Assembly: GCA_022841745.1 (NCBI GenBank) | Contig: JALHQW010000013.1 | Span: forward strand, 62,001 to 126,000 | Direction: 5' to 3' | Source of the DNA: Saprospiraceae bacterium | Lineage (GTDB): Bacteria; Bacteroidota; Bacteroidia; Chitinophagales; Saprospiraceae | Length of the DNA: 64,000 bases | Shown here: positions 36,330 through 47,126 of the stretch, piece after piece | Layout of the letters: each line of letters begins with the position of its first letter | Position numbering within the stretch: the first letter of the stretch is position 1 | Position numbers and translations under genes: made by a program | The notes under the pieces: generated by a model | Told to the model about the DNA's origin: nothing | The model's input: the letters and a program-made list of their open reading frames with translations, nothing else | The model's database searches: none

Positions 36330-36533
36330 TTACAGGTTGAGTCGTCGGAACAACGACAGTAAGAACTCCAATTCTTTAGCATTGGCAGCGGTCACCTCGA
36401 CTTTTACAGGCCCAGCTTGCCGTTCAGCCTTGTACTTTTCAAGAAACAAGGCGATTTCCTCCGCCTCAGCCGCTGTATGGCGGTTGGGAAGTACTGTAAA
36501 ATCGATGCCAGCAGGTTCTTGGATGACTTTCAT
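36330..36533 (-). CDS. small protein, unknown
   Basis: 67 residues from ATG 36533 (MKVIQEPAGIDFTVLPNRHT). An alpha/beta pattern with a charged helix (AAEAEEIALFLEKYKAERQ) and no signal peptide. An in-frame ATG at 36551 adds six residues. Size and charge recall an antitoxin, but no toxin partner is visible, so I leave it unassigned. Confidence 0.5.
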   Translation of the reverse strand: MKVIQEPAGIDFTVLPNRHTAAEAEEIALFLEKYKAERQAGPVKVEVTAANAKELEFLLSLFRRLNL

Positions 36534-36563
36534 GGCGATATTATTTTGCAAAGTAAATTTGAA

Positions 36564-36764
36564 TTAGTTGCCGTGCCTGTGTGCTTCGTCTATGAACATC
36601 CTGATGGAATTGCCGATGCGTTGGGCACCAAGTCTCCCAAACTGTGGTTTGACAGCCAGAAATCATCTGCACAAATGGTTGATATTTTCTGAAAAACTGC
36701 TTTGCTGCGCTTTCAATAATTGAAATGAGAGACAAAGCATGAGAAAGGTAAAATGCTTCTTCAT
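36564..36764 (-). pseudogene. remnant A of a secreted-protein gene
   Basis: From ATG 36764 the frame reads a signal peptide (MKKHFTFLMLCLSFQLLKAQ) and then QSSFSENINHL, stops at TGA 36663-36665, and continues in the same frame to TAA at 36564-36566. The SSFSENIN stretch is shared with remnant B (37428-37676). It sits directly after the intact lipoprotein gene, as remnant B sits after the broken one. Confidence 0.6.
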
Positions 36765-36801
36765 GGAAATCGGTTTATGGTGATGAAAAAAGGTTGAATT
36801 G

Positions 36802-37350
36802 CTATAAGTGTGAGTCGGCGTCGAATCGTCCCTCTGTAATTCTTATTGTATCTTGACAGTCGTCGTTTATCGCCGTGAAATAAAATGTACCGGAGGCAAT
36901 ATAATTAATAGTGTCAAGCCTAGTTACAAACAATTTATGTTGGCTAAGCGTGTCTAAATGATACCTGCCACAACCCTTGGCATCCCTATATACTCCCTTT
37001 AGGAAAGTAAGGTCATTTTCACCCAATACAGGACACCAAACATTGAGTATTATCTCTTGATAAATATCCTTCTCGCTAGAATAAATCTTCGTCGCACCAA
37101 TAAATAATTGGTCACAACCTACCCATCCTCTGTCGTGTTTCACATTTAATGCCTCATCCCAAATGCTCCCAGAATGCGGCAGCCACACCTCCCCGTTCAC
37201 GAGGCAGCCAAAGGTATTGGCGCCGTACATGGTGGCGGGTGGCAGCTTGTCGGCGGGGGTAGGCTCAGGGGCGTTGTCGCAAGCGGCGGCGAGGAGCAAA
37301 GCCGCAAGCAAGAAAGGAAGAAGTAGCTGGGATTGGTACAGATTTTTCAT
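36802..37350 (-). CDS. lipoprotein, intact member of a tandem pair
   Basis: 182 residues from ATG 37350. Signal peptide with lipobox ending LLAAAC, then an APEPTPADKLPPAT spacer and a soluble domain with conserved NTFGCLVNGEVWLP, WVGCDQL, LNVWC, KGCGRYHLDTLS and a C-terminal FYFTAINDDCQDTIRITEGR. The same blocks appear in the broken copy at 37716-38433. The Cys positions are kept in both, suggesting disulfides. Family not recognised; outer-membrane or periplasmic. Confidence 0.7.
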   Translation of the reverse strand: MKNLYQSQLLLPFLLAALLLAAACDNAPEPTPADKLPPATMYGANTFGCLVNGEVWLPHSGSIWDEALNVKHDRGWVGCDQLFIGATKIYSSEKDIYQEIILNVWCPVLGENDLTFLKGVYRDAKGCGRYHLDTLSQHKLFVTRLDTINYIASGTFYFTAINDDCQDTIRITEGRFDADSHL

Positions 37351-37427
37351 GGCCGCCCAAGTTGATTTGAAGATAAGCACAAGTTAGTGTTGCTGTGGAT
37401 TGCAGTCAAGTAGTTGGGTGAAATTTT

Positions 37428-37676
37428 TTAATAATTTATTATGTACAGCACCCCGAACTGGTCCACGTCCATCTTGTTGAACGCCGCCAATGAGGTGCCG
37501 CTGAACGAATCCACCCTGGCAACAGGAATGGCTCGCTGCAACAACAGGTTCGTGGTCACCTCCGTGAAATCGAGATGCTCGAAAAGTTGGTTGATATTCT
37601 CAGAAAAACTGCTCTATTGTGCCTGTACGATATGTACAGACATGCAGAGCCATGGAAGGGAGATACACTTCTTCAT
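37428..37676 (-). pseudogene. remnant B of a secreted-protein gene
   Basis: ATG 37676 starts a signal peptide (MKKCISLPWLCMSVHIVQAQ) ending at an in-frame TAG. The same frame then reads SSFSENINQLFEHLDFTEVT and goes on for about 60 codons to TAA at 37428. The EHLDFTEVTTNLLLQRAIPV pattern looks like the mature start of a large Bacteroidota secreted protein. Nonsense plus early truncation make it non-functional. Confidence 0.65.
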
Positions 37677-37715
37677 GGTAAAAGGTTTTTGTTATGAAAA
37701 ATGGATAATGCCTAA

Positions 37716-38433
37716 TTATAGATGCGAATCTGCATCGAACCTGCCCTCGGCAACTCTAATGGTGTCTTTGCAGTCGTCGTTAATGGCTGTAAAATAGAAA
37801 GTACCGGATGCGGTAAAATTTATAGTGTCCAGTTTTGTTATCGTCATAACATGTGGGCTGAGGGTATCAACACGATAAAAGCCACAGCCTTTAAAGTCAG
37901 TGAAAATTGAATTAAATTGAGTCATTTGATTATCTCCTACTATTAGACTTGCACGAGCTTGATAATCAGTGAATTACGAATTTTTACATCTTAAGTTAGG
38001 CTGTCAAAATATTGACATAAAGCACCATTTTTAACAAAAAGCCTCGAATCAACGATTTTACGCCCTATAATAGGCTTTTTTATAAGGTTTAATTTTAGTA
38101 AGTTACTGATAATCAACACCGTGCAAGTCTATTAGACACCAAACATTTAGGCTAAATTCTTGTGTCCCATTGTTACCATCTTTACCATCCTTTCTTGCTC
38201 CAATTTTTAATTGGTCACATCCAACCCAATAAGTATCGTGTACCACACTTAAAGCCGGGTCCCAAAAAGCTTCCGTATACGGCAGCCATACCCCCCCCAT
38301 TCACGAGGCAGCCGAAGGTGTTGGCACCGGTCATGGTGGCGAGGGGCAGCTTGTCGGCGGGGGTAGGCTCAGGGGCGTTGTCGCAAGCGGCGGCGAGAAG
38401 GAAAGGTAGTAGCAGGAAGTACAATTTTTTCAT
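37716..38433 (-). pseudogene. lipoprotein paralogue broken by a frameshift and a MITE
   Basis: The N-terminus (ATG 38433, MKKLYFLLLPFLLAAACDNA) matches the intact paralogue through NTFGCLVNG. The frame is then lost in a run of eight C (around 38289-38297). It resumes as VWLPYTEAFWDP and WVGCDQLKIGARK to LNVWCLI, where the 184-bp insertion at 37946-38129 cuts it. Beyond the insertion it continues (VGDNQMTQFNSIFTDFKGCG) to FYFTAINDDCKDTIRVAEGR. Removing the insertion and one 5-bp duplication restores NVWCLIVGDNQ, aligning with NVWCPVLGEND of the intact copy. Confidence 0.85.
37946..38129. mobile_element. 184-bp MITE-like insertion with TIRs and 5-bp TSD
   Basis: Terminal inverted repeats of ~30 bp: one end GACTTGCACGAGCTTGATAA, the other GACTTGCACGGTGTTGATTA (both read inward). 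Flanked by TATTA on each side (37941-37945 and 38130-38134), the likely target duplication. No coding capacity. Internal AAAAAGCCT...AGGCTTTTTT can form a stem. It interrupts the lipoprotein pseudogene precisely. Confidence 0.85.
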
Positions 38434-38540
38434 GGTGACTTTATCGCAGTAAAATATTACGCAATTTACTGTTATTTGGAATAGCTGCCAAGTGCAAGGG
38501 GGTACTATTTTTGCCATAGCTGCGGAGGCATGGCCAAGTC

Positions 38541-38590
38541 ATCTCCGCGAAGTTGAGGTGCTCGAAAATATTGTGGTGTGCGGAAGGTTC
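38541..38590 (-). pseudogene. remnant C, short match to the secreted-protein remnants
   Basis: In one minus-strand frame the segment reads NIFEHLNFAEMTWPCL, resembling NQLFEHLDFTEVTTNLL of remnant B. No signal peptide or start remains in register. It stands upstream of the broken lipoprotein copy, as expected for a third unit of the same tandem array. Confidence 0.4.
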
Positions 38591-38676
38591 ATGCGGTTTT
38601 GAACGGGCATAAAGGTTCAGGTTGAGAACGTGAAAATAAGGAAAGAATTGATTTTCAGGGGGATAGGTCATGGGCA

Positions 38677-38709
38677 AGTCAGGCGGTGACTCGAAGTCAC
38701 CGCCTGACT
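38677..38709. repeat. 33-bp perfect palindrome
   Basis: Arms AGTCAGGCGGTGACT and AGTCACCGCCTGACT, 15 bp each with a 3-base loop. No T-run follows, so it is not an obvious terminator. Confidence 0.8.
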
Positions 38710-38725
38710 GAATTCCCCAAACGAA

Positions 38726-38760
38726 CAAAGCCCCTCCCGCTTGCGCAGGAAGGGCTTTTG
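38726..38760 (-). terminator. probable rpoC terminator
   Basis: Minus strand: AAAGCCCTTCCTGC / GCGGGAGGGGCTTT with a GCAA loop (two G-U pairs) and trailing T residues, about 125 bp after the rpoC stop. Confidence 0.65.
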
Positions 38761-38786
38761 TCATCTGTTAATATCCTTGAGTCAAG

Positions 38787-38878
38787 GAAAAAATAAAAAG
38801 TTTAAAGGCAAAAGTTCGGAGCCTGCTGTAAAACCAATGCCCCCCACTTTTTCCTTTGTACTTTTTCCTTTGTACTTC
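38787..38878. repeat. intergenic imperfect hairpin, AAAGGAAAAAGT repeats
   Basis: Right arm contains ACTTTTTCCTTTGT twice in tandem (38846-38878). Left arm (38787-38816) is the imperfect complement (AAAAAATAAAAAGTTTAAAG). It lies just past the rpoC stop and matches the design of the other cluster hairpins. Confidence 0.55.
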
Positions 38879-38882
38879 TATA

Positions 38883-41800
38883 TCAATCCTCGTAAGCCTC
38901 ATCGTACTCCTCCTCTTCCATCAGCGCACGGCGGTCCTTGAAGGATTTGTGCGACTCCATGCTGGTCACGAAGAGGTCGTCGAACTTGCGCATGCCCGTA
39001 CCGGCCGGGATGCGCTTGCCCACGATGACGTTCTCCTTCAAGCCGTATAGCATATCGGGCTTGGCCTCGATGGCAGCGGTGCTGAGTACCTTGGTCGTCT
39101 CCTGGAACGAAGCAGCGGAAATCCAGCTCTCCGTACCCAGCGATGAGCGGGTGATACCTTGCAGCATGGAGCTGGAGGTGGCGGCCACGGCATCCCGATA
39201 GACCACGAGCTTGCGGTCGTTGCGCTTCAGGTAGGAGTTTTCCTCCCTGATTTGGCGCAGGTTCACCAACTGGCCAGCCTTCAAGCGGTTGCTCTCGCCA
39301 GCGTCGGTGATGACTTTTTTGTCGTAGATCCAATCGTTCTGCTCCAGGAACTCCCATTTCTCCACGGCCTCGCTTTCGAGGAAGGTCGTGTCGCCTGGGT
39401 CGGCGATGGTCACCCGGCGCATCATCTGGCGCACGATGACCTCGATGTGCTTGTCGTTGATGGCAATACCCTGCGAGCGGTAAACTTCCTGTACGCCGTT
39501 CACGAGGTAAGACTGCACCGCAAATGGGCCTTTGATGGCCAAGATGTCCTTGGGTGAAGTCGTGCCATCAGACAGTGAAGTTCCGGCCCGTACGAAGTCG
39601 CCCTCTTGCACGAGTACGTGCTTCGACAGCGGGATGAGGTAGCGGTGGATCTGGCCGTCTTTTGCCTTCACGGTCACCTCCTGGTTGCCCCGCTTGATTT
39701 TGCCGAAGATTACCTCGCCGTCAATCTCGGAAACGACCGCTGGGTTGGATGGGTTACGGGCCTCGAAAAGCTCCGTTACACGTGGGAGACCACCCGTGAT
39801 GTCCTGGATCTTGCCCAGCTTACGAGGAATCTTCACGATTTTTTGACCCGATTTCACCTCTTGGTTGTCCTCGATGGAGATATAAGCACCCACTGGCAAG
39901 CTGTACCGGCGGAGTTCTTCCCCGTCTGGGCTTACGATGGTGATGGCGGGCACCTTCTTCTTGTTCTTGCTCTCGATGATTACCTTCTCGGCGTAGCCGG
40001 TCTGGTCGTCACGCTCCATACGGAAAGTGACGCCTTCCTCGATGCTGTCGAACTGGGCAATTCCATTGAATTCAGAGATGATCATGGCGTTGAATGGATC
40101 CCATTCGCAAATCATGTCGCCCTTGGCAATGGTTTGTCCGTTCTGCACGTGCAGCGTGGCACCGTAAGGAATGTGGTGCGACGAGAATTGGCGCTTGCCT
40201 TCCTCGTCCGTGATACGGATTTCGCCCGTACGGGAGAGAACCACATCCGTCTTATTGCCGTCGTTGTCCTTGTAGGTCGTGACACGGATGGCGTCATAAT
40301 CGATTTTGCCATCGAACTTGGCCGTAATCTCGCTCTCCGACTTCGTAACCGAAGCGATACCACCCACGTGGAAGGTACGAAGGGTAAGCTGCGTACCCGG
40401 CTCGCCGATGGATTGCGCAGCAATGATACCCACTGCATCGCCACGCTCAGTCACACGACCCGAAGCGAGGTTTTTGCCATAACACTTCGTGCAAACGCCA
40501 CGTTTGGTCTCGCAAGTGAGCACCGAACGGATGGTCACCTCTTCGATGCCAGCGTCCTCAATGTACTTCGCATGGTGGTCGGTGATGTACTCACCTGCTT
40601 TGAGGATGAGTTCGTCAGAAACCGGGTGGTAGATATCGTGCAGGGTAAAGCGTCCTACAATCCTGTTGGACAGTGGGTCAATGACCTTTTCGTTGTCCTT
40701 GAGGGCTTGGGTCGCAATGCCACGCAGTGTGTCGCAATCTTCCTCGATGATGACCACGTCCTGCGATACGTCCACAAGACGGCGGGTGAGGTAACCTGCG
40801 TCAGCCGTTTTCAAGGCCGTATCCGCAAGGCCCTTACGGGCACCGTGCGTAGAAATGAAGTATTCGAGTACCGAGAGGCCGTCCACGAAGTTGGCGAGGA
40901 TGGGGTTCTCGATGATGGCTCCACCCGAGTCGCCGGATTTTTTCGGCTTGGCCATAAGGCCCCGAAGGCCGCAAAGCTGCTTGATCTGCTGCTTGGAACC
41001 CCGGGCACCGGAGTCGAGCATCATGAACACCGAGTTAAAGCCCTGCTTGTGCGTCGAAAGCTCCTTCATCAGGGCATCGGTGATGCGGTTGTCGGCATAC
41101 GTCCACTTGTCAATGATCTGGTTGTACCGCTCATTGAACGTGATAAGACCCATGTTGTAGTTGTCCCAAACCTCGTCCACCTCGGATTGTGCCTGGTTGA
41201 GGATGCGCTCCTTGATGGTAGGCGTGATAAGGTCGCCAAGGTTGAACGAAAGTCCGCCACGGAATGCCCAAGTGAAGCCAAGTTCTTTTGCAGCGTCAAG
41301 GAATTCGGCAGTAGCTGCGAAATTGGTGCGGCGCAGGATATCGGAAATGATCTTCTTCAAGTTCCGCTTGGTGAGCAGTTCGTTGATGAAGGGCACTCCC
41401 TCCGGCACGGCTTCGTTGAAAAGCACCCGGCCACAAGTGGTGTCTATCACTTTGAGAACCAATTCGCCCTTCTCGTTTTCCACCGAGCAACGACATTTGA
41501 TAGGGGCATGGAGTTCGAGTTTGCCTTCGTTGAAAGCGATACGAACTTCCTCGGCGGAGTAAAACTTGCCGCCCTCCCCTTTCACCACGAAATCGCCAAG
41601 CGATTTCTTGGCCTTGGTAATATAGTACAGCCCCAACACCATGTCCTGCGATGGCAGGGTGACGGGCGAGCCGTCCTGTGGGTTGAGCATGTTGTGCGAA
41701 GAAAGCATGAGCAGCTGCGCTTCCAAAATAGCACCTTGGCTCAACGGTACGTGTACGGCCATTTGGTCACCGTCGAAGTCGGCGTTGAAGGCACCGCAAA

Positions 41801-43208
41801 CCAGCGGGTGAAGCTGGATGGCCTTGCCCTCCACGAGCCTTGGCTGGAACGCCTGAATGGACAAGCGGTGGAGCGTAGGGGCACGGTTGAGGAGCACGGG
41901 GTGTCCCTTCAAGATGTTTTCGAGGATGTCCCAAATCACGTTGTCCTTGCGGTCAACGAGTTTTTTGGCCGACTTCACCGTCTTCACCACGCCCCGCTCG
42001 ATGAGCTTGCGGATGATGAACGGCTTGAACAACTCGGCAGCCATGCCTTTTGGCAAACCGCACTCGTGCAACTTGAGGGTCGGGCCTACCACGATGACCG
42101 AACGGCCAGAGTAGTCAACACGTTTACCCAAAAGGTTCTGACGGAAACGGCCTTGCTTGCCCTTTAGAATGTCGGACAGCGACTTGAGCGCCCGGCCACC
42201 CTCGGCCTTCACGGCGTTGGACTTTCGGCTGTTGTCGAACAGTGAGTCAACGGCCTCTTGGAGCATCCTTTTCTCGTTCCTCAAGATTACCTCTGGTGCC
42301 TTGATTTCGAGCAGACGCTTCAAGCGGTTGTTACGGATGATGACCCTGCGGTAGAGGTCGTTCAAGTCGGAACTTGCGAAACGGCCACCATCCAACGGCA
42401 CCAGCGGGCGAAGTTCTGGCGGAACAACAGGCAGGTACTGAATGATCATCCACTCCGGACGGTTCTCCATGCGGGTCTGCGCATTGCGGAACGCCTCAAC
42501 AACACGAAGGCGCTTGAGGGCCTCGCTCTTGCGCTGCTGGCTGGTTTCGTTGGCAGCCTGGTGGCGCAGGTCATAGCTGAGTTGGTCGAGGTCGAGCCTG
42601 TTTAGCAGGTCACGCACGGCCTCGGCACCCATGCGGGCGATGAACTTGTTCGGGTCGCTTTCGTCTAATTGCTGGTTGTCCGGTGGCAAGGTGTCCATGA
42701 TGTCCATGTACTCCTCTTCCGACAGCAGGGCTTGCTCCTCGTCGGCGTTGTCTGGGCGAACGGCAGCACCCCACTGGAGTACCACGTAGCGCTCGTAGTA
42801 AATCACGCTTTCGAGCTTTTTGGAAGAAAGGCCGAGCAGGTAGCCGATTTTGTTGGGCAATGATTTGAAGAACCAGATGTGTACAACTGGCACGACCAAT
42901 TTTATGTGTCCCATGCGCTCCCGGCGAACCTTCTTCTCCGTCACCTCAACGCCGCAACGGTCGCAAACGATGCCCTTGTAACGGATACGCTTGTACTTGC
43001 CGCAATAGCATTCGTAGTCCTTGACGGGGCCAAAGATGCGCTCGCAGAAAAGGCCATCACGCTCCGGCTTGTAGGAGCGGTAGTTGATGGTCTCTGGTTT
43101 CAACACCTCGCCGTAGCTGCGCTCCAGGATGTCGTCTGGAGAAGTAAGGCTGATGGTGATTGAATCGAAATTGGAGCCAGGGGCTGCAAAATTCTTTTTG
43201 AAAGACAT
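38883..43208 (-). CDS. rpoC: RNA polymerase subunit beta'
   Basis: 1441 residues, a full-length Bacteroidota-type beta' subunit. Visible landmarks: N-terminal zinc ribbon [19 protein letters not shown], the catalytic Mg loop [12 protein letters not shown], the trigger-loop region [16 protein letters not shown], and a second zinc site ([17 protein letters not shown]). It forms the active-site pincer of RNA polymerase with RpoB. Start [11 protein letters not shown] at 43208. Follows rpoB after a 96-bp gap filled by repeats. Confidence 0.99.
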   Translation of the reverse strand: MSFKKNFAAPGSNFDSITISLTSPDDILERSYGEVLKPETINYRSYKPERDGLFCERIFGPVKDYECYCGKYKRIRYKGIVCDRCGVEVTEKKVRRERMGHIKLVVPVVHIWFFKSLPNKIGYLLGLSSKKLESVIYYERYVVLQWGAAVRPDNADEEQALLSEEEYMDIMDTLPPDNQQLDESDPNKFIARMGAEAVRDLLNRLDLDQLSYDLRHQAANETSQQRKSEALKRLRVVEAFRNAQTRMENRPEWMIIQYLPVVPPELRPLVPLDGGRFASSDLNDLYRRVIIRNNRLKRLLEIKAPEVILRNEKRMLQEAVDSLFDNSRKSNAVKAEGGRALKSLSDILKGKQGRFRQNLLGKRVDYSGRSVIVVGPTLKLHECGLPKGMAAELFKPFIIRKLIERGVVKTVKSAKKLVDRKDNVIWDILENILKGHPVLLNRAPTLHRLSIQAFQPRLVEGKAIQLHPLVCGAFNADFDGDQMAVHVPLSQGAILEAQLLMLSSHNMLNPQDGSPVTLPSQDMVLGLYYITKAKKSLGDFVVKGEGGKFYSAEEVRIAFNEGKLELHAPIKCRCSVENEKGELVLKVIDTTCGRVLFNEAVPEGVPFINELLTKRNLKKIISDILRRTNFAATAEFLDAAKELGFTWAFRGGLSFNLGDLITPTIKERILNQAQSEVDEVWDNYNMGLITFNERYNQIIDKWTYADNRITDALMKELSTHKQGFNSVFMMLDSGARGSKQQIKQLCGLRGLMAKPKKSGDSGGAIIENPILANFVDGLSVLEYFISTHGARKGLADTALKTADAGYLTRRLVDVSQDVVIIEEDCDTLRGIATQALKDNEKVIDPLSNRIVGRFTLHDIYHPVSDELILKAGEYITDHHAKYIEDAGIEEVTIRSVLTCETKRGVCTKCYGKNLASGRVTERGDAVGIIAAQSIGEPGTQLTLRTFHVGGIASVTKSESEITAKFDGKIDYDAIRVTTYKDNDGNKTDVVLSRTGEIRITDEEGKRQFSSHHIPYGATLHVQNGQTIAKGDMICEWDPFNAMIISEFNGIAQFDSIEEGVTFRMERDDQTGYAEKVIIESKNKKKVPAITIVSPDGEELRRYSLPVGAYISIEDNQEVKSGQKIVKIPRKLGKIQDITGGLPRVTELFEARNPSNPAVVSEIDGEVIFGKIKRGNQEVTVKAKDGQIHRYLIPLSKHVLVQEGDFVRAGTSLSDGTTSPKDILAIKGPFAVQSYLVNGVQEVYRSQGIAINDKHIEVIVRQMMRRVTIADPGDTTFLESEAVEKWEFLEQNDWIYDKKVITDAGESNRLKAGQLVNLRQIREENSYLKRNDRKLVVYRDAVAATSSSMLQGITRSSLGTESWISAASFQETTKVLSTAAIEAKPDMLYGLKENVIVGKRIPAGTGMRKFDDLFVTSMESHKSFKDRRALMEEEEYDEAYED

Positions 43209-43214
43209 ACCTTA

Positions 43215-43308
43215 TTGGTGATTGGTAATCGGTGATTAGTGATTGGTGATTGGTGATTGGGCTGGCCAATCACGAGTCACTAATCACTAATCACTAATCA
43301 CTAATTAT
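43215..43308. repeat. rpoB-rpoC intergenic hairpin of 7-bp repeats
   Basis: Left arm (43215-43260) is tandem GGTGATT/AGTGATT units. Right arm (43266-43308) is tandem ACTAATC units, complementary to the left. It fills almost the entire gap between rpoB and rpoC and reaches the rpoB stop codon. Confidence 0.85.
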
Positions 43309-46300
43309 TCAAACTTGATATCCAATGCGAGGCCACGCAATTCGTGGACGAGTACGTTGAACGACTCAGGGATGTTAGGCTCTGGTAGCACATCGCCCTT
43401 GACGATGGCCTCGTAAGCCTTGGCACGGCCTGAAATATCGTCCGACTTAACAGTGAGCAACTCCTGGAGGATGTGCGCTGCACCGAATGCTTCGAGTGCC
43501 CAAACCTCCATCTCACCAAAGCGCTGACCACCGAACTGCGCCTTACCACCCAACGGTTGCTGTGTGATAAGCGAGTATGGGCCGATGGAACGAGCGTGCA
43601 TCTTGTCGTCAACCATGTGGCTGAGTTTCAAGATGTAGATAACACCCACCGTGGCTTGCTGGTGGAAGCGGTCGCCCGTTTCACCGTCCGTTAGCCAAGT
43701 CTGGCCGAGGGAAGGCAGTCCCGATTCTTGGATGAACTGCTCAATTTCGTCACGGCTTGCACCGTCGAATATCGGGGATGCGAAGCGGACGCCCATTTTC
43801 TTGCCTGCCCAGCCAAGAACCGTTTCCAGGATTTGGCCGAGGTTCATCCTCGAAGGTACGCCCAATGGGTTGAGTACCACATCAACGGGTTCGCCATCTT
43901 CGGTGAACGGCATGTCCTCCAAGCGCACGATACGTGACACGATACCTTTGTTACCGTGACGGCCTGCGAGCTTGTCGCCCACTTTCAGCTTGCGCTTCTT
44001 GGCGATGTAAACCTTGGCGAGTTTCAATACGCCAGCAGGTAGCTCGTCGCCAATGCTGATGTTGAACTTCTCCCGCTTGTAACGGCCTACCTCTTCGTTC
44101 AGCTTGATGCTATAGTTGTGCAACAGCCTGGCAATCAGTTCGTTGATGGAATCGTCGTTCGTCCAGCCGCTGTAGTCGAGTTGGGTGAACTCCATGGTAC
44201 GGAGCAATTCCTGCGTGAACTTGGTTCCTTTCGGAATCATGCTCTCGCCATAGATGCTCTTCACGCCCTGCGATGTTTTGTCCTTCACCAAGACCAAGAG
44301 TTTGTCAATCAAAATGGTCTTCAACTCGTTGGTGGCAATGGCGTGGTTGTCGTCGAGCTTTTTCAGCACCTCGGTCTCCTGCGTCTTCTGCACGTTGCTC
44401 TTTTTCGCACGGGCGAACAATTGCTTGTCAATCACCACACCGCTGATGGATGGTGGCACTTTTAGCGAAGCATCTTTTACGTCGCCTGCCTTGTCGCCAA
44501 AGATGGCACGGAGCAGTTTCTCCTCCGGGGTCGGGTCAGTCTCGCCTTTTGGCGTGATCTTACCGATGAGGATGTCGCCTTCCTTTACCCATGCACCGAT
44601 ACGGATGATACCGTTCTCGTCAAGGTCTTTGGTGGCGTCTTCGCTCACGTTCGGGATGTCGTTGGTGAGTTCTTCCTCGCCCAGTTTAGTATCCCGCACG
44701 TCCATTTCAAAGGATTCGATGTGAACGCTGGTAAACACGTCTTCCCGAACAACCCGCTCGGACAACACTATGGCATCCTCAAAGTTGTAACCCTTCCAAG
44801 GCATGAAGGCCACTTTCAGGTTTTGGCCGAGTGCCAATTCGCCCTTGTCGGTAGCGTAGCCGTCGCAAAGGATTTCGCCTTTGTTCACCCGCTGGCCCTT
44901 GCGGACGATGGGTTTCAGGTTCACGCAAGTTGCCTGGTTGGTACGCAGAAACTTGGTGAGTTTATACGTCTTGCGGTTGTCTTCGAAAGAAACCAACTGC
45001 TCGTTCTCGGTGCGGTCGTAGCGGATGACGACTTCCGTTGCATCCACGTACTCCACTACGCCATCGCCTTCAGCGTTGATGAGCATCCGAGAGTCACGGG
45101 CTACTTTGCCTTCCAATCCCGTACCTACTATAGGGGCAGTTGGGCGGATGAGCGGCACGGCCTGGCGTTGCATGTTCGAGCCCATCAAGGCACGGTTGGC
45201 GTCATCGTTTTCGAGGAACGGAATCATGGAAGCAGATACGCCCACGATTTGGTTTGGCGCCACGTCCATGTACTCGATTTCTTCTGGCGAAAGCACCGGG
45301 AAATCGCCATGCTCCCTCGATTTGATTTTGTCCAAGAGGAAACGGCCCTCCCCATCGAATGGAGCATTGGCCTGGGCTACTTTCAGGTTGTCTTCTGCTT
45401 CGGCAGAAAGGTACTGGGCTGCGTTGTTGATGTCCACGACACCATCGTTCACCTTGCGGTAAGGTGTTTCGAGGAAGCCCATTTTATTCACTTTCGCATG
45501 TACACAGAGCGTAGAGATGAGACCGATGTTCGGGCCCTCTGGTGTCTCGATGGTACAAAGGCGACCGTAGTGGGAGTAGTGAACGTCACGTACCTCGAAG
45601 CCTGCACGCTCACGGCTGAGACCACCTGGACCGAGTGCCGAGATACGGCGCTTGTGGGTGATTTCGGACAGCGGATTCGTCTGGTCGAGGAACTGCGACA
45701 ACTGGCTGGTTCCGAAGAAAGAGTTGATAACAGAGGAAAGTGTCCTTGCGTTGATCAAGTCAATCGGCGTGAACACCTCATTGTCACGCACGTTCATGCG
45801 CTCCCGGATGGTACGTGCCATACGGGCAAGACCTACACCGAACTGGGCATAGAGCTGCTCGCCCACGGTGCGCACACGGCGGTTGCTAAGGTGGTCAATA
45901 TCGTCAATCTCCGCACGCTGGTTCATCAGGCGAACCAAGTATTTCACGATAGCAATGATGTCCTCCTTTGTTAAAACCAAGGTCTCAAGCGAGGTCTCCA
46001 TGCCCAACTTGCGGTTGATTTTGTACCGACCCACTTCGCCAAGGTTGTAGCGCTTGTCGGAGAAGAAAAGTTTGTCAATGATACCACGAGCCGTCTCGTC
46101 ATCTGGTGGCTCGGCGCCACGAAGCTGACGGTAGATGTAGTTGACGGCCTCCATTTCGGAGCTGGTCGGGTCTTTCTGGAGCGTATTGTAGATGATGGTG
46201 TAATCCTCTTCAATGTCCTCCCGCTGAAGGATGATGGTGGCAAGGCCAGAGTTGATGACCTGCTCGATATTGTCCTCATCCAGGATGACATCACGCTCAA

Positions 46301-47126
46301 GGATGATTTCGTTCCGTTCGATGGTTACGACCTCGCCCGTGTCCTCATCTACGAAGTCTTCCGTCCAAGAGCGGAGTACCCGTGCTGCGAGTTTGCGGCC
46401 AATGGCCGCTTCCACATTGGCCCTGGTGTTGGCGATTTCGTCGGCGAGGTTGAACAGGTCAAGGATGGCCTTGTCGTTGTCGAAGCCGATGGAACGGAGC
46501 AGCGTCGTTACCGGGAATTTCTTCTTCCGGTCAATGTAGGCATACATCACGTTGTTGATGTCCGTGGCGAACTCCATCCAAGCGCCCTTGAACGGGATAA
46601 CCCTTGCGGAGTAGATGGCCGTACCGTTCGGGTGGTAGTTTTGGCCAAAGAATACACCCGGCGAGCGGTGCAATTGCGACACTACCACTCGCTCTGCGCC
46701 ATTGATGACAAAGGTTCCCTTTGGCGTCATGTAGGGGATGTTCCCAAGGAACACGTCCTGCACGATGGTCTCGAAGTCCACGTGCTCAACGTCGTTGCAA
46801 GACAAGCGGAGCTTTGCTTTCAGGGGAACGCTATAGGTAAGGCCACGCTGCATACACTCCTCGATGGTGTAGCGGGGCGGATCCACGTAATAGTCAAGGA
46901 ATTCCAGAACGAAGATGTTCCGGGCATCGGTGATGGGGAAATTTTCTTTGAAAACCTTGTAAAGCCCTTCATTGCCCCTGTTTTCTGGTGTGGTTTCCAA
47001 TTGGAAGAATTCCTGGAAGGACTTCAATTGGATTTCCAGCAGGTCCGGGTGTTCGGAAGGCAATTTGATTTTGCCAAAGCTCAACCTACCTGTTTCAGTG
47101 ACACTGACATTTGGAAGTGATGCCAT
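43305..47126 (-). CDS. rpoB: RNA polymerase subunit beta
   Basis: 1273 residues from ATG 47126 ([20 protein letters not shown]). An in-frame ATG at 47177 adds 17 residues; related proteins begin close to the RLSFGK block, so I prefer the shorter form. Landmarks: [59 protein letters not shown], the rifampicin pocket ([39 protein letters not shown]), and the C-terminal [20 protein letters not shown]. Confidence 0.99.
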   Translation of the reverse strand: MASLPNVSVTETGRLSFGKIKLPSEHPDLLEIQLKSFQEFFQLETTPENRGNEGLYKVFKENFPITDARNIFVLEFLDYYVDPPRYTIEECMQRGLTYSVPLKAKLRLSCNDVEHVDFETIVQDVFLGNIPYMTPKGTFVINGAERVVVSQLHRSPGVFFGQNYHPNGTAIYSARVIPFKGAWMEFATDINNVMYAYIDRKKKFPVTTLLRSIGFDNDKAILDLFNLADEIANTRANVEAAIGRKLAARVLRSWTEDFVDEDTGEVVTIERNEIILERDVILDEDNIEQVINSGLATIILQREDIEEDYTIIYNTLQKDPTSSEMEAVNYIYRQLRGAEPPDDETARGIIDKLFFSDKRYNLGEVGRYKINRKLGMETSLETLVLTKEDIIAIVKYLVRLMNQRAEIDDIDHLSNRRVRTVGEQLYAQFGVGLARMARTIRERMNVRDNEVFTPIDLINARTLSSVINSFFGTSQLSQFLDQTNPLSEITHKRRISALGPGGLSRERAGFEVRDVHYSHYGRLCTIETPEGPNIGLISTLCVHAKVNKMGFLETPYRKVNDGVVDINNAAQYLSAEAEDNLKVAQANAPFDGEGRFLLDKIKSREHGDFPVLSPEEIEYMDVAPNQIVGVSASMIPFLENDDANRALMGSNMQRQAVPLIRPTAPIVGTGLEGKVARDSRMLINAEGDGVVEYVDATEVVIRYDRTENEQLVSFEDNRKTYKLTKFLRTNQATCVNLKPIVRKGQRVNKGEILCDGYATDKGELALGQNLKVAFMPWKGYNFEDAIVLSERVVREDVFTSVHIESFEMDVRDTKLGEEELTNDIPNVSEDATKDLDENGIIRIGAWVKEGDILIGKITPKGETDPTPEEKLLRAIFGDKAGDVKDASLKVPPSISGVVIDKQLFARAKKSNVQKTQETEVLKKLDDNHAIATNELKTILIDKLLVLVKDKTSQGVKSIYGESMIPKGTKFTQELLRTMEFTQLDYSGWTNDDSINELIARLLHNYSIKLNEEVGRYKREKFNISIGDELPAGVLKLAKVYIAKKRKLKVGDKLAGRHGNKGIVSRIVRLEDMPFTEDGEPVDVVLNPLGVPSRMNLGQILETVLGWAGKKMGVRFASPIFDGASRDEIEQFIQESGLPSLGQTWLTDGETGDRFHQQATVGVIYILKLSHMVDDKMHARSIGPYSLITQQPLGGKAQFGGQRFGEMEVWALEAFGAAHILQELLTVKSDDISGRAKAYEAIVKGDVLPEPNIPESFNVLVHELRGLALDIKFE

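Noticed and set aside
36330-36764. Toxin-antitoxin pair
   Set aside because: The upstream frame is a signal-peptide remnant with a stop, not a toxin, and the small protein has no recognised antitoxin fold.
39606-42167. 853-codon open frame on the plus strand
   Set aside because: Entirely antisense to rpoC, which is certain. The frame stays open because of rpoC codon bias and shows no domain.
43209-43308. CRISPR or plasmid iteron array
   Set aside because: Units are 7 bp with no spacers, and the two halves are complementary, forming one hairpin.
44721-45974. 417-codon open frame on the plus strand
   Set aside because: Antisense to rpoB, no recognisable protein features.
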